A DNA stretch of 64,000 nt, from contig OU015498.1 of assembly GCA_907164885.2 (NCBI GenBank), positions 122,965,727 to 123,029,726 of the forward strand, read 5' to 3'. The stretch comes from Dolomedes plantarius (lineage: Eukaryota > Arthropoda > Arachnida > Araneae > Dolomedidae). The notes under the pieces are model-generated. The model did not search any database, was not told the DNA's origin, and saw nothing but the letters and a program-made list of their open reading frames with translations. The position numbers and the translations under genes are program-made. Shown one piece after another: positions 34,305 through 45,869 of the stretch. Position 1 is the first letter of the stretch, and every line of letters begins with the position of its first letter.

Positions 34305-34742
34305 ATAGGCACAGTGGTTCTGAAGATTACCCTCCACGTACAAAATCGCTCTCTCTTTATATATAAGTATAGATAGCACCACGCTAAGGATCGTTGAAGA
34401 CTTCGGCACAAAAAGCGGTAGAGGACAGTAGCGGTAACAATGGAGATTGTTAGGATTAAGCCCCTAACTTAATTTCTACTGATCAGATATACATAATATA
34501 TAGCCTATGTCCATGTGGAATAATGTACCTTTCAAACTGTGAAAGAATTTTTCAAATAGGTACAGTGATTCTGAAGATTACCCTCCACGTACAAAATCGC
34601 TCTCTCTTTATATATAAAGTATAGATTATTTAATAGACGTGCGTGCGTGCCCAAAACCTAAATTTCGGCTATAGAAATCAACCGTTTATAAGAATCAAAA
34701 AACAGTAATAACAAACGTGATACTTATAAGTGGAAATCACTG

Positions 34743-35590
34743 TGTGTCTATATATATATATATATATGCTGTTCCGAATCCGAGCGATGAGTGGATACTT
34801 TTGGTTAGTGAATTTTCAAACTCAGAAATGAATGTACCAGTTACCTCTAATTAAATGACAGAACGTTATATAAAACATAACTTCAGTACACTTTTTACAA
34901 TTTTCAGAAATGTAGACAAATATGAACACTGAATCTTCATTGGAAGCTAAACAATTCCAGCACCAAAATAAATCTTTGTTGACAAGGAGGAATTTCAAAG
35001 GTAAAATTAATTTACACAATAATTAATTAAACATATAATACGACCCTGTAATTCACCTCCTTCTAAGGACCTCGTCTTGGGTCAGCCGAGACTAAAAACC
35101 TTAAACCATTCACAAGGGATCACTTCTGAAAAACACTTGACGAAAAACTCAACAAATTCGTACCAACTTATCTTTAGAACTGATATTTCATTCCTGGTTC
35201 TTTAACCTCGTAGCAATCGTTACCACGTGTTGCCACACAGCTCTAACCAAGTTCACCTCTCTGCTATTGACCCAAAAGTAGGATTTATCATTCACCCCAT
35301 GGTAGACGCTGAACGTGCAAAACCATCGTTTTTGTTTATCGTAGATTCCAAAACATCACTTGTTGGCGACAACATGGCAATTTGGCCCTAAACTCGTTAC
35401 ATTGCCCTTTTCTCTAAAATACTGAACTTTTCGGGCAGTCTTTACACTAACAGCTACGGTCCTAAATGCTACCACTATTTATACATCACCTATATACAAC
35501 TTTACATAAATAAACATAAAAACATATATTATTAAGAACTAAATAAATAGAACATATATAAATAATAAATGCAACATCAATAAAACAGAC
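34743..35590. repeat. Tigger-related fragment and unassigned sequence
   Basis: After a TA tract, 34767-34910 repeats the interior of the Tigger-like element at 23779-23920 (TGCTGTTCCGAATCCGAGCG). From 34911 to 35590 no gene or repeat is recognised. Confidence 0.5.
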
Positions 35591-36079
35591 AGCCTACTAA
35601 GTACAAATCGTTTATAAGAACATCCAGGGGACTTTAAAAACTGGTTCTTATAATCGATAGTTTTTATATCCGATAGATAACTTAAAACTGCTGGAAATAA
35701 CAAATTCATTGTCACATAATTTCTATTTACACCTGAAACAGGACGTTCAAAAACTGGTTAAAAGGTTCATGTTCAATCAAAGGTTCGTGTTTGAAACGCA
35801 ACGTCCTATCCGGGGTCATCCTATAAAACAGGCCAGTTTCATCAGTATTGAAGATTTCATGATTTTCATAGCCTTCTCTTAACGTGGTCCAAACGGTTTT
35901 TAGCCAGTTATCAGAAACTCCTGGTATCACGGCCTTCAATTCTCCACTGATTCTCCGGAACACAATGGAATGCCTCTCAAGAAATCTCTGGATCCACGAA
36001 GTTGAACAAACAAAATCATATTTTTTAAAGAGCTTCGCAAATTCATTTGCTTTCGCTTGCAAAATCGGTCCGCTTAGGG

Positions 36080-38502
36080 CAGGGTTTCTTAACCTGTGGT
36101 TCATGGACCCCTTGGGGGTCCATGGGTCATATTTTGGGGGTCCGCCGACTGCTCCTAATTTTTAAAATGTTTGCATCAATATTTTTAAAAAAACTGTTTT
36201 GTCACGGGCAACCTCTGTAAGCCGTCTGTCTGCCATTTCCCAATAGAGACCTCCACAATACGAGGAAAAGAACATTCGCAAACCATATAAAATTTGAAAT
36301 TTTTAGAAACACAAAGTAGCCTTTGAATTTTACTTCACTTGGAAATAAAGTGACGTTAAAATCAGTTCCGCAAAGTTCTTGCAAATTTTTAAAACAAAAT
36401 ATTTGTTTTACTTTTTCATAAGTTGTAATTAAAGTATTTTTTTCAAGTGTTTTTTTGTGTCACAGTTTTTTCGAGTGAATTCTTAATGTTTCATTTGATT
36501 ATTTGATATTTTTTGTAGCCCAAAATGTCCAAAAAAAGGAAGTATGATGAAAATTATGTAAAATATGGATTCTGCTGCATGAAGGAATCGGACGGTATTG
36601 AAAAGCCACAATGCTTTCTGTGTGGAAAAGTTTTGGCAAACGCCAGTATGATACCGGCAAAATTGATAGAGCATCTCAAATCTCTTCATCCTGAAAATGC
36701 ATCTAAAGATCTAGAATTTTTTACAAAAAAGAAAGCCCAGTTTTAGAAATCTGGAACATTAACCAAACTTGGATTTGGTATTCCACAAAAACCTTTGGTT
36801 GAGGCATCTTTCAGAGTTGCATATCGTATTGCCAAAAATAAGAAACCGCATACTGTTGGAGAGACATTAATTAAGCCATGTGCGCTGGAAATGGTTGAAT
36901 TAGTTTGTGGACTGGAACAGAGAAAAAAACTTGAGGCTATTCCATTGTCCAATGATGTGATACATTCAAGAATAGTTGAAATTTCTTGCAATATCTTGCA
37001 ACAGATCATCGATGAATTGAAAGCATCGCCATTTCCCTTTAGTATGCAACTGGATGAAACTACAGACATCTCGAATTGTAGTCAACTTCTTGTTTTTGGT
37101 CGTTACGTGTCTGCTGATACTATCAAAGAAGAATTCTTATTTTGTGAGCCTCTTTTGCAAACTACAAAGGCAGTTGATGTTTTAGCGATTTTAAATGTTT
37201 TCTTTTCCAAACACGACTTCGACTGGAAACAAAAACTTCATTCACTTTGTACGGATGGAGCACCTGCGATGCTTGGCAATAAATCTGGTTTTGCCCATTT
37301 GGTAAAAAAAGAGGCTCCTAATGTTATTGTTACACATTGTTTTTTACATAGACATGCACTGGCTACAAAAACTCTTCCAACCAGCTTAAAAGAAGTATTG
37401 TCAATAGTTATTAAAACTGTGAATTTTATTAGAAGTAGAGCTCATCGTCTTTTTAAAATACTGTGTCAAGAAATGAACGCAGAACATGAGGTACTTCTGT
37501 ACCACACGGAAGTGCGCTGGCTGTCACGAGGGCAGGTTTTGAAACGAATTTTCATGTTGAAGACAGAAGTATCACTTTTTTTAGAAGAAAAAGATAACTC
37601 ACTCTTCGAATATTTCAAGAAAAAAGATTTTATATGTAAATTGGCTTACCTGGCAGACATTTTTAACCACATGAACGATATAAGTCTTTCAATTCAAGGG
37701 CCTGATACAACAATTATGGATGCCACTTAGAAACTACAGGCATTTTTATTGAAAATGACACTTTGGAAAATTAGAATTCAAAATGGGATATATGCAAACT
37801 TTCAAATGTTGGACGAAGTGCTTTTTGAAAATGGATCTCGGCAAGATAGTTTGTTATTGAATAACTTGAAAAATGAAATCTGTGAACACCTGGAAGTACT
37901 TCAAGTTTCATTTGAAAAATATTTCAATTCGGATAGAATAAATATAAAAGATGAGTTGTGGATTCGTAATCCTTTTCTTTGTGATATTGACTGTATCGAT
38001 GACATGAACCTTGCCAAAGATGAGCTAATTGATTTGAAACAAAGTCCTTGTTAAAAATGGATTTCGATTCAAAAACTCTTGGAGAGTTTTGGTCTTCTTT
38101 AAGAGAAGCCTACCCATTGCTTGTAAAACGAGCTATGGCAGCCATTATTCAGTTTGCTACAGTATATCTTTGCGAAGCGGGATTTTCCACACTTGTCACA
38201 ATAAAAACAAAACATCGAAATCGACTGAATATCGAACATGATATGCGCGTTGCTTTGTCGAAAACCATCCCTCAATTCAATCTGTTAATCAAGGAAAAGC
38301 AGCAACAGCCTTCACATTAAAATTTTAATTTCTTCAAATTTTTTATACTATTGAAATAAAAATATTAAAATAATTAAATAATAAAACAGAATATATTTTG
38401 TAAAAAATGATGTTTAAGCAATTTTCTTTTTCACAGAGGGGTCCGTGACATATTTAAAATTTTTAAAGTGGTCCATTGTGCCAAAAAGGTTAAGAAACAC
38501 TG
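36080..38502 (+). mobile_element. hAT transposon, nearly full length, with 8-bp duplication
   Basis: The ends are CAGGGTTTCTTAACCTGTGG on the left and CAGTGTTTCTTAACCTTTTT reading in from the right. The 8-bp GCTTAGGG is duplicated at 36072-36079 and 38503-38510. The element is 2423 bp and contains one transposase gene on plus with two stops and one frame change. It sits in the reading frame of a Tigger transposase. Confidence 0.92.
36525..38320 (+). pseudogene. hAT transposase (ZBED5/SCAND3-like) with stops
   Basis: From ATG 36525 the frame has a BED-type finger (CFLCGKVLANASMIPAKLIEH). An in-frame TAG lies at 36744-36746, after which the frame continues with SMQLDETTDISNCSQ, LCTDGAPAMLG, THCFLHRHALATK and VRWLSRGQVLKRIF. 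A second TAG is at 37728-37730 and the frame resumes to 38054. A one-base change then leads to 38048-38320 with the dimerisation block (YLCEAGFSTLVTIKTKHRNR). About 590 codons in total, the normal length. The conserved blocks are well kept, so inactivation looks fairly recent. The protein would bind element ends and excise them. Confidence 0.88.
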
Positions 38503-38974
38503 GCTTAGGGGAATGTTGGCACTCCTTTGAATCTTAAACCATTGCAAAAGGACTTCTTCTATGTGAGCATGTGGACTTTTTCGAAGTTTCTTAATATTAG
38601 TCCGATCTTTTTCAAATTCTTCTTTTAATTTTTCTCTATTCTTAAATATGTTTGAAATCGTGGCATGACTAACCATCAATTCGTTGGCTAATGCTCCATT
38701 TTTTTCACCGTTTTCTAAACTGGAAATTCCGTTCACAATTAACATGTTCTTATAAGCGATATATTTTCCCAGAAACCAATTAATTTTAAGTCACTAAAAG
38801 CGATATGTTCTTATTAACGATGTTATTATAACCGGATTTTGTATCCATCATTACACATGAGAATTGGCCGGGAACTAATAATTCCGTTCTTTTAAGCGAT
38901 ATGTTTTTATAACCGGTGTTCTTATAAGCAATTTTTACTGTACTTGGCAACAGCCAACGAGCCGTGGTCCGGGA

Positions 38975-40755
38975 AGCATATTCTGAAAGACTCACGGTTT
39001 GGGCACTCAATTGCCGGTTTGACGAAAGCATCAGTTTCGCCATCTGTTGACATATATAGGAATCTTTTTATTATAAGTTTTTTTTTTTTTTACTTCTACG
39101 CAATTTGGTATGTTTTAAAATCTGAATTTCATGTATAGCACAGGATTTAAAGAGATTTTAACAAAATAAATAAATGAATAAATTGAAATAAGTATATTAT
39201 TGAATTTTAAATTTACTTTCTTCAAATATCCACAATAATTTTAATTTTTAAAATTTTAATGTTAATTAGAAAATAAATGTATTTAATAAGCTTTAATTAA
39301 AAAAATTAAGTTGCATAAATTAAAAATTTTAAAGTTTTAAATTCCAAAAATATAAATTTATTTTAACATATAATTTTAAATTAATCAAATTTTTAAAATA
39401 TAAAAATTTATTTTAATTTGGTTACATTTTTATGCTAAATTATTGAAGAAATGAGGGAATGATGCTGAGTATGAAGGAATGACAAATCTTTTGATCTTTC
39501 TTTGCTGTAGATTTTTCCATTCCTACTATTAGTTCACACTCTCTCTATATATATCTTGTTCAAATTTTCAATCGCTAATAAAAGTACTTTTTATTCATCC
39601 ACTCAAGTTCAAATACATTTTTTTAAACTTGTAGTGGATGACACTGGATGTTAATACAGTTTTCACTTTCTTGCTTTCAGTGCAAGATTTTCAAATGCTC
39701 TTATTTTCAGTTAAATTCTGAAAATAAAACAAAATCAAGTAATATATAAAAAAAAAATTTTTAAGTCAATTCCTACTTAGGTCACCAAAGAAAAAATTTG
39801 AGTGTGAACTAATAGTAGGAATTGAAAAAAAAGATTGCCTGCCAGAACCTTGCCTACTGTGCGAGATTAGGAGGGGGGGGAAAGAGAGAGAAAAAGTTCG
39901 TCAGGTTGGGGATTCGATCTCGCAACCTACAGGACGGGAGAAATCCGCGATACCACAGTGCTACCGTTTACACAGTAACAAGAGGGAAATTACTATTCAA
40001 GAGCAAGAGACACTCTAGGTCTAAAACTAAAATTGATTAATTAAATTTAATTAATGAATTAATATTTGAAAAACTGTATTAACATCAAGTGTCATCCACT
40101 ACAAGTTTAAAAAAATGTATTTGAACTTGAGTGGATGAATAAAAAGTACTTTTATTAGCGATTGAAAATTTGAACAAGATATATATAGAGAGAGTGTGAA
40201 CTAATAGTAGGAATTGAAAAATCTACAGCAAATAAAGATCAAAAGATTTGTCATTCCTTCATACTCAGCATCATTCCCTCATTTCTTCAATAATTTAGCA
40301 TAAAAATGTAACCAAATTAAAATAAATTTTTATATTTTAAAAATTTTATTAATTTAAAATTATATGTTAAAATAAATTTATATTTTTGGAATTTAAAACT
40401 TTAAATTTTTTAATTTATGCAACTTAATTTTTTTAATTAAAGCTTATTAAATACATTTATTTTCTAATTAACATTAAAATTTTAAAAATTAAAATTATTG
40501 TGGATATTTGAAGAAAGTAAATTTAAAATTCAATAATATACTTATTTCAATTTATTCATTTATTTATTTTGTTAAAATCTCTTTAAATCATGTGTTATAT
40601 ATGTAATTCAGATTTTAAAACATACCAAATTGCGTAGAAGTAAAAAAAAAAACTTATAATAAAAAGATTCCTATATATGTCAACAGATGGCGAAACTGAT
40701 GCTTTCGTCAAACCGGCAATTGAGTGCCCAAACCGTGAGTCTTTCAGAATATGCG
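38975..40755. repeat. Large palindrome, arms of about 690 bp
   Basis: 38975-39664 is the inverse complement of 40067-40755 over nearly its whole length, with small differences (for example CATGTATAGCACAGG against CATGTGTTATATATG). The spacer of about 400 bp has a tRNA-like segment and a partial repeat of the arm (GTGTGAACTAATAGTAGGAATTG at about 39801). The right arm adjoins the end of a Gypsy pol, so the arms may be two opposite copies of its LTR and 3' end. Confidence 0.85.
39905..39985 (-). repeat. tRNA-like segment in the palindrome spacer
   Basis: Minus-strand boxes: ACGGTAGCACTGTGGTATCGCGG (box A-like) and GAGATCGAATCCC (box B-like). It does not fold as a complete tRNA by eye and looks SINE-derived. 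Confidence 0.45.
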
Positions 40756-42331
40756 TCCGGCAATCCTCCAATGCTTCAGAACCCCCTCCCGTCCCATGAT
40801 AAGGAGCGAGCCGGTCGTAATGTACGACTTTCGCCTTGCTGTTCACAGATTTGCGAATCCGCATAACGACGTCGTTGATTCTTTTGACGACGACGAAAGG
40901 ACCGCTCCAATGGGACTGTAGATTCGGAGATAGGCCCTTCCCGCGAACAGAGCTCCACAGCCAAACTTTCGTTCCTTCCTGAAACTGATGATCTGTCGCT
41001 GTCGCGTCGTACCGCTTCTTCATTCTGTCGATGGCCACGTTGATCCGCTCCCGGGCGAGGTGGTGGATTCCTTCCAGTCTGTCCTGGACATCGCGGACAT
41101 ACTCCTCCGGTGATGAGGAGGCATCAGGGGGCAGCCAAAAAGGAGGTCGCTCGGCAGTCACAGATTCCGTCCGTACAATTTCTCGTCGGGAGTGTGTCCC
41201 GTAGTTTCGTGGACGCCGTTTCGGTAAGTCAATAAGAATAAGGGCGGGTGGCGGTCCAAGTCTTTCTGGGGCCTAGAAACCAATAAGGAAATGTGATTAA
41301 GAATGGTACGATTAAAGCGTTCGACCATACAATCCGACTGGGGGTGTAGAGTTGTTCTGGTTTTTTCGATTCCCAATAGTCGACACATTTCGGTGAATAT
41401 TGATGACGTGAAATTGGTCCCCTGATCTGAGTGTATCTGCATGGGATCTCCGAATCTGGATACCCAATTCTAAACTAAAGCTTCAGATACGATGACTGCC
41501 TCTTGATCAGCTATGGGGTAAACTTCCGGCCATTTAGTAAAATAGTCCATGGCAACGAGCATGTACTTGTTGCCATCAGTGGAACGTGGAAGAGGTCCCA
41601 GGATGTCGATAGCAATGCGCTCGATGGGGACACCTACGTTGTAACGTTGCAATTTCCCTCGGCTACGTCTCTTTGGTCCTTTGCGAGCTTCGGCACCACT
41701 TCTCGGCATCGTCCCTGGCTTTTCCCCAGAAGAATCACTCCCGCACCTTGTTCAGGGTCTTCATCACCCCAAAATGCCCTCTGGCGGGGCTGCTGTGGAG
41801 TTCTTCTAAAATTACTGGAATTTTTGAGCGAGGAACCACGAGCTGCCATCTTGTTGTTTTTCCATCGTCTCACTCCCACTTTCGGTATAGGACACTGTTT
41901 CTTAAGTGCATTGAGTTTCAGAGGGCCCAGTAGTACTTGGTATTCTGGCTGAAGGTCGATATTTGTTGCCAGCCTGGTTTGGTGCTGGACAACTCCACGT
42001 GTTCTACGATGGGTTTTATGTCTGGGTCTTTGTTTTGTTCTTTTCGAAGCTTCACATCACTCCACAGGTCTGGAGTCGGGGTGGCAGCAGTGACTTGCCG
42101 AACACTGGGAATTTCAAAGCCATACTTTTTCTCGGCCTTGGTGTAGTATCAGCAACTGTCAGGGCATGGTCTTCTGGAGATTGCGTCAGCATTACCGTGC
42201 GAAGAACCCTTACGCTGTTTCAGGTCAATAGTATATTCCTGTAACCTCTGTATCCATCTGGCCACCTGGCCTTCAGGATTTTTGAAGTTCAGGAGCCACC
42301 ACGTAAGGGAGGCGTGGTTGGTCCGCAGCAC
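40680..42331 (-). pseudogene. Second Gypsy pol: RNase H end and integrase, degraded
   Basis: Minus-strand pieces: 42331-42149 has the RNase H end (PEGQVARWIQRLQEY and HGNADAISRRPC). 41709-41470 has AIDILGPLPRSTDGNKYMLV. 41442-41158 has HSDQGTNFTSSIF and DCMVERFNRTILNHIS, giving the second Asp and the Glu. 41161-40680 ends with the GPF/Y-like SGPFVVVKR and VVHYDRLAPYHG. Frame changes occur between pieces, and RT and gag are missing because the plus-strand LINE starts at about 42332. It differs in sequence from the young Gypsy at 24.6 kb. Confidence 0.8.
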
Positions 42332-45300
42332 AAATGACGCTCAGATTAATGCCCTTCAGGAAACCAAACTCAGAGAGCATTCTGTCATCAAATTAAAAAA
42401 CATTAGTATATATCGTGAGGACAGACCCTATGGAGGTGGTGGCAGATTAACCTTTCTTATTAGAGATGTTAACTACAAGAAAATTTCCATGCTTATTAGG
42501 CACTCTGATTTAGAGATGCAACGTATATCTATTACTTGGAAGAGAAGGCTGATTAACATCTTCAATCTGTACCACCCACCTAATCAGGAACAATTCCCTG
42601 TCGAGTTATTTGACTCTACTGATAAAAACACCATATTTATTGGTGATCTTAATGCTAAACATTTGTCCTGGGGATGTTCCGCGAATAATAATAGGGGCTG
42701 TGACCTGTTGACAGGAGTGGCATACTTTTAAACAAGCGATCATCCATGCTTCCCATGAATCCACCCCTAGGGGTAATTTCAGACATCTGAAACCTTTCTT
42801 CCAACATAAGAATCCTGAGCTGAGGGCCCTTATCTTTAAGAGAAATACTCTACACAGGACGCTTTCCAGGACTAGTGATCCCGTGGTCAAAGTTGAACTC
42901 AATAGACTCAATGCTGCTATTAAACAGCTATACATTAATCATAAGAGAAAAGCTTGGATTGACCTATGTAGCAACATCGATGCCAGTGCTCCCAACTCCA
43001 AATTATGGTGTCATGGTCAGTCTCAAAATGTGCCCTGCAATACTGTCCTCGCTTCAGATGGCAAATTCTCACATGATGACAAAATTGCGATGAACATCTT
43101 GCGAGAGTTCTACAAAAATATGAGTGAATTGGCTTTTAACCAAAACGATGTTACAGCCAAAAATAATTCCAAAAGAATGATTCATAATTGCCGCACTTCT
43201 AGTTCCGGTAAACCTATATTTGATGAAAAATTTTCCTTGAAAGAACTTAATATTGCTAAAAAAGCTATAGATCTTGGTAAATCTCCAGGCCCTAACGGCA
43301 GTCATGGTACTATGATTAGTCATCTTGGCCCTCGTGGTATGCAGGACCTCTTTAATCTCACTTGGATTCTTGGACGTCTCCCCCGTGAATGGAAGAGAGC
43401 CTTTATTGTCCCTATCTTAAAACCTGGTAAAGATGCTTGCTCCCCTGGGAGCTTTAGGCCCATTGCGTCAACCTCCTTTGTAAACTCATGGAGAGACTTA
43501 TTCTTGCCAGGTTAAATCTCCATCTGAATTCTAGTAATTTGCTGCCGAGGGAACAGTAGGGTTACAGAATAGTACATAGCACTATGGACCATATTTTGTT
43601 TTCTGCCAGAGTGTCCGGGATACTCAGAACATGAAGCCTACTAACCATTCTGCTGCTGCCCTCTTGGACATGTCTAGGACCTTTGACAGAGTTTGGCGTC
43701 AGTTATTGATACCAAACTTCATGATTTATTTGGCATTAAGGGTAGAGCCCTTCCCTGGAATTCAGACTTTCTCTGCAACAGATCAATTAGAGTAAAACAC
43801 AATAACTCTTCCTTTCGGCCTTAAACAGGGTGTTCCGCAGGGTTCGGTTTTAAGTCCCGTCCTGTTTTCTCTATAACTTGCTGCCATTGAAAGAGAAATT
43901 GCTAAATATTGTAATGTGAGAATCTTTGCTGATGATGTCATAATCTGACATCATCTCTACATTACTGCAATTGAGCTAAATCTGAGCTGTGGTCTGGGAG
44001 AGGCTCATTATTTCGCAGAGCATCATAAACTGACTTTTAATGCTTCAAAATCCTCGGTGACCTTCTTTACAACTAACAAACGCCTCTACAATTACCAGCC
44101 TGTGATCTTCATGAGTGGAATTCAATTAAACTATGTTAAAAATGCTAAATACCTGGGTTACATCTTGGATCAGGAAATCACAAGCAATAAACACATTGAA
44201 GGCCTGGTGGTCAAGGGAAGAAAAAGACTCAATATACTTAAGTTGATATCCGGTCGTGACTAAGGAGCGAAGTTAGCACCCTTCGAACTACTTACATTTA
44301 TCTTGTTAGGCCAATACTGGCGTATGGATTTTCTCAACTATTCTTGGGCTTCCAATACCAATCTGAATAAACTTGAAAGGGTGCAGTTGAGCGCTGCTAG
44401 AATCATTACAGGACTTCGACACAGTTGTCCAAATGACATTGTGCTATATGAAAGTAATATATCTCCTCTTTCGTTCAGAAGAACTTATTGCCTCTCAAAA
44501 TACTATAACAAGCTTTACAGTTACAATGATCAGCATAGAACTGCTGCAAACCTTCGTGCTTGGACTGACAACCAACGTTTGAGGAGGCATAGCCCCTTTT
44601 CCTTTACAAAAATGCTAGGTCTGCCTTCTGCTGATGTGGAGCCCCACTCTTTAAATCATCTGGGTGTCGGTTTGGAACTTGATGGGATTCATTTTCTTGA
44701 AGATCTCTTGACTCGTGTACTAAAAATCTCTGAAATTCTAGCCCTCATCAGACAATTAGCTCTGGAGACTATCCATAGAACCCCTAAATCTTCTTTGAAT
44801 ATATATAGCTATGACAACAGTGGTGATGGGGGATTTCAGGTAGTAGAGTGCACATGCCAACTCCTACCGGTGCTGTGAAATTTAAGATTAAAAATCTGGA
44901 TTTCTGTTCGGTTTTTTGATCAGAGCTTATTGCTATCAAGAGGGGGCCTGCAATATACGTATCAAGTTGGGGATCAATTTCACGATGTCTGGATTTAAAC
45001 TGATAGTCGTGCTTCAATTCAGCACCTCTCTAATTCGACTATTATTGGGGACCAGACTAGCCTGGATATCTTAGATCTTGACCAGCTTTCTTCTGAACAC
45101 ACTATCCATTTTCAGTGGATCCTTTCCCACGTTAGGATTGACGGTAATAAAAGAGCCAACATTTTAGCCAGGACTGCTGCTGACGAAGGGATGCGTGAGC
45201 CCTTGTGAGGCAATTACTTTTAGCGAGATTTACTCCCTTAAGAAGACAAAACTAAACCATCTTTGGAGAACTCCTCCCTGTCCCATGGTACTTTGGAAGA

Positions 45301-45560
45301 AGTCCGGGTGGATCTTTTCAGCTCAAGCCTAGAAAATCTCAAACAGCCTTCTCGCACTTCATGAGTGGCCATACTAGAGCACTCACTTTTCGGCAGGGTC
45401 AGAAGATCTTCCCGGAGTGTCTCTGATGCTCCTCCGACATGGCCTCCCCTGCCCATCTTTTGGCTTGTTTGGGTTTTAAAACAACGAGGTCCTTCGGGAC
45501 CCTTTGCTGTTTTTAGACTTTTTAGAAATTTTTGGTTTCATGGTTTAAAAAAATACAAGA
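42332..45560 (+). mobile_element. Non-LTR retrotransposon (Jockey/I-like), 5'-truncated and frame-broken
   Basis: Order on plus: endonuclease end (42332-42731; TIFIGDLNAKHLSWGC), RT start (42883-43515; LPREWKRAFIVPILKPGKDA, FRPIAST), RT core with the FADDV box at 43924-43938, RT end/linker (44057-44263; YLGYILDQE) and LERVQLSAARIITGLRHSCP (44370-44430), then remnants of an RNase H domain (44930-45210; VRIDGNKRANILA). Stops and shifts occur throughout. The sequence starts abruptly inside the endonuclease, as in typical 5' truncation, and no clear poly-A tail was found. Confidence 0.8.
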
Positions 45561-45660
45561 CATACTAAAAAACACAGTGTAAGGACAGTCTTTAAGATAA
45601 CTAATGCATTTATTTGTATTCTGAATTACACAAGGCTAGAGTACACTATGTGCAGAGTAA

Positions 45661-45860
45661 GGGCCTGTTCACATAGGAGTCCGTTGCGTTGCGTTAAGGA
45701 AAAGTTGGCGTTGAGACGAAAATAAACCAATCATATGCCTCCAAACGATTAGCAAAAACGATTAGCAATGAAATTTTTAACACCTATGATTAGTTTATTT
45801 TCGTCTCAACGTCATCTTTTCCTTAACGCAACGCAACGGACTCCTATGTGAACAGGCCCT
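45661..45860. mobile_element. Inverted-repeat MITE
   Basis: Two arms of about 65 bases, starting AGGGCCTGTTCACATAGGAG from either side, around a short centre. The flanking GTGCA appears on both sides (45650-45654, 45865-45869), which may be a 5-bp target duplication if the ends lie slightly further out. The superfamily is open (PIF/Harbinger- or hAT-like ends are both possible). One arm occurs again at 841-867. Confidence 0.8.
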
Positions 45861-45869
45861 TACTGTGCA

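Larger units (their letters stand above)
24171..34625 (-). mobile_element. Helitron-like element (copy B) containing a Gypsy retrotransposon
   Basis: The plus strand begins CTAGCGGCCCGTCCCGACTT, the inverse of the 3' hairpin plus CTAG. It ends TATATAAAGTATAGA at 34625, the inverse of the TC start. Inserted between A and T of the Tigger element. It includes a tRNA-like stretch (about 24420-24350, minus: box B CGGTTCGAACC). Without the Gypsy insertion the element is about 740 bp, and its last 250 bp are duplicated (34374-34625 repeats the end of 34305-34373 and preceding sequence). Confidence 0.7.
35727..38745 (-). pseudogene. Tigger (pogo) transposase N-terminal half, split
   Basis: The upstream piece at 38745-38511 has a helix-turn-helix region (ALANELMVSHATISNIF) and HIEEVLLQWFKIQRSANIPL. 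The downstream piece (about 36071-35727) continues with ILQAKANEFAKLF, STSWIQRFLERHSI and FNTDETGLFYRM. The order is that of the CENP-B-type DNA-binding domains followed by the start of the DDE core (TDETGLF carries the first Asp). The two join across the hAT target duplication. The C-terminal catalytic part is absent. Confidence 0.75.
35597..38940 (-). mobile_element. Tigger transposon, host of a hAT insertion
   Basis: The right end finishes CTTATAAGCAATTTTTACTG at 38940 followed by TA. The left end near 35597-35620 has the matching GTACAAATCGTTTATAAGAAC. The motif TTATAAGAAC or its complement recurs near both ends. The interior has transposase on the minus strand, split by the hAT at 36080-38502. 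Without that insertion the element is about 0.9 kb, so most of a Tigger transposase is missing. Confidence 0.65.

Noticed and set aside
36525..38320. Possible host ZBED-type gene
   Set aside because: The frame lies inside exact hAT termini with an 8-bp duplication and has stops, so it is a transposase and not a domesticated gene.
45661..45860. Inverted repeat considered as a microRNA hairpin
   Set aside because: Element-like ends and a matching solitary arm elsewhere fit a MITE; no evidence of a processed product.
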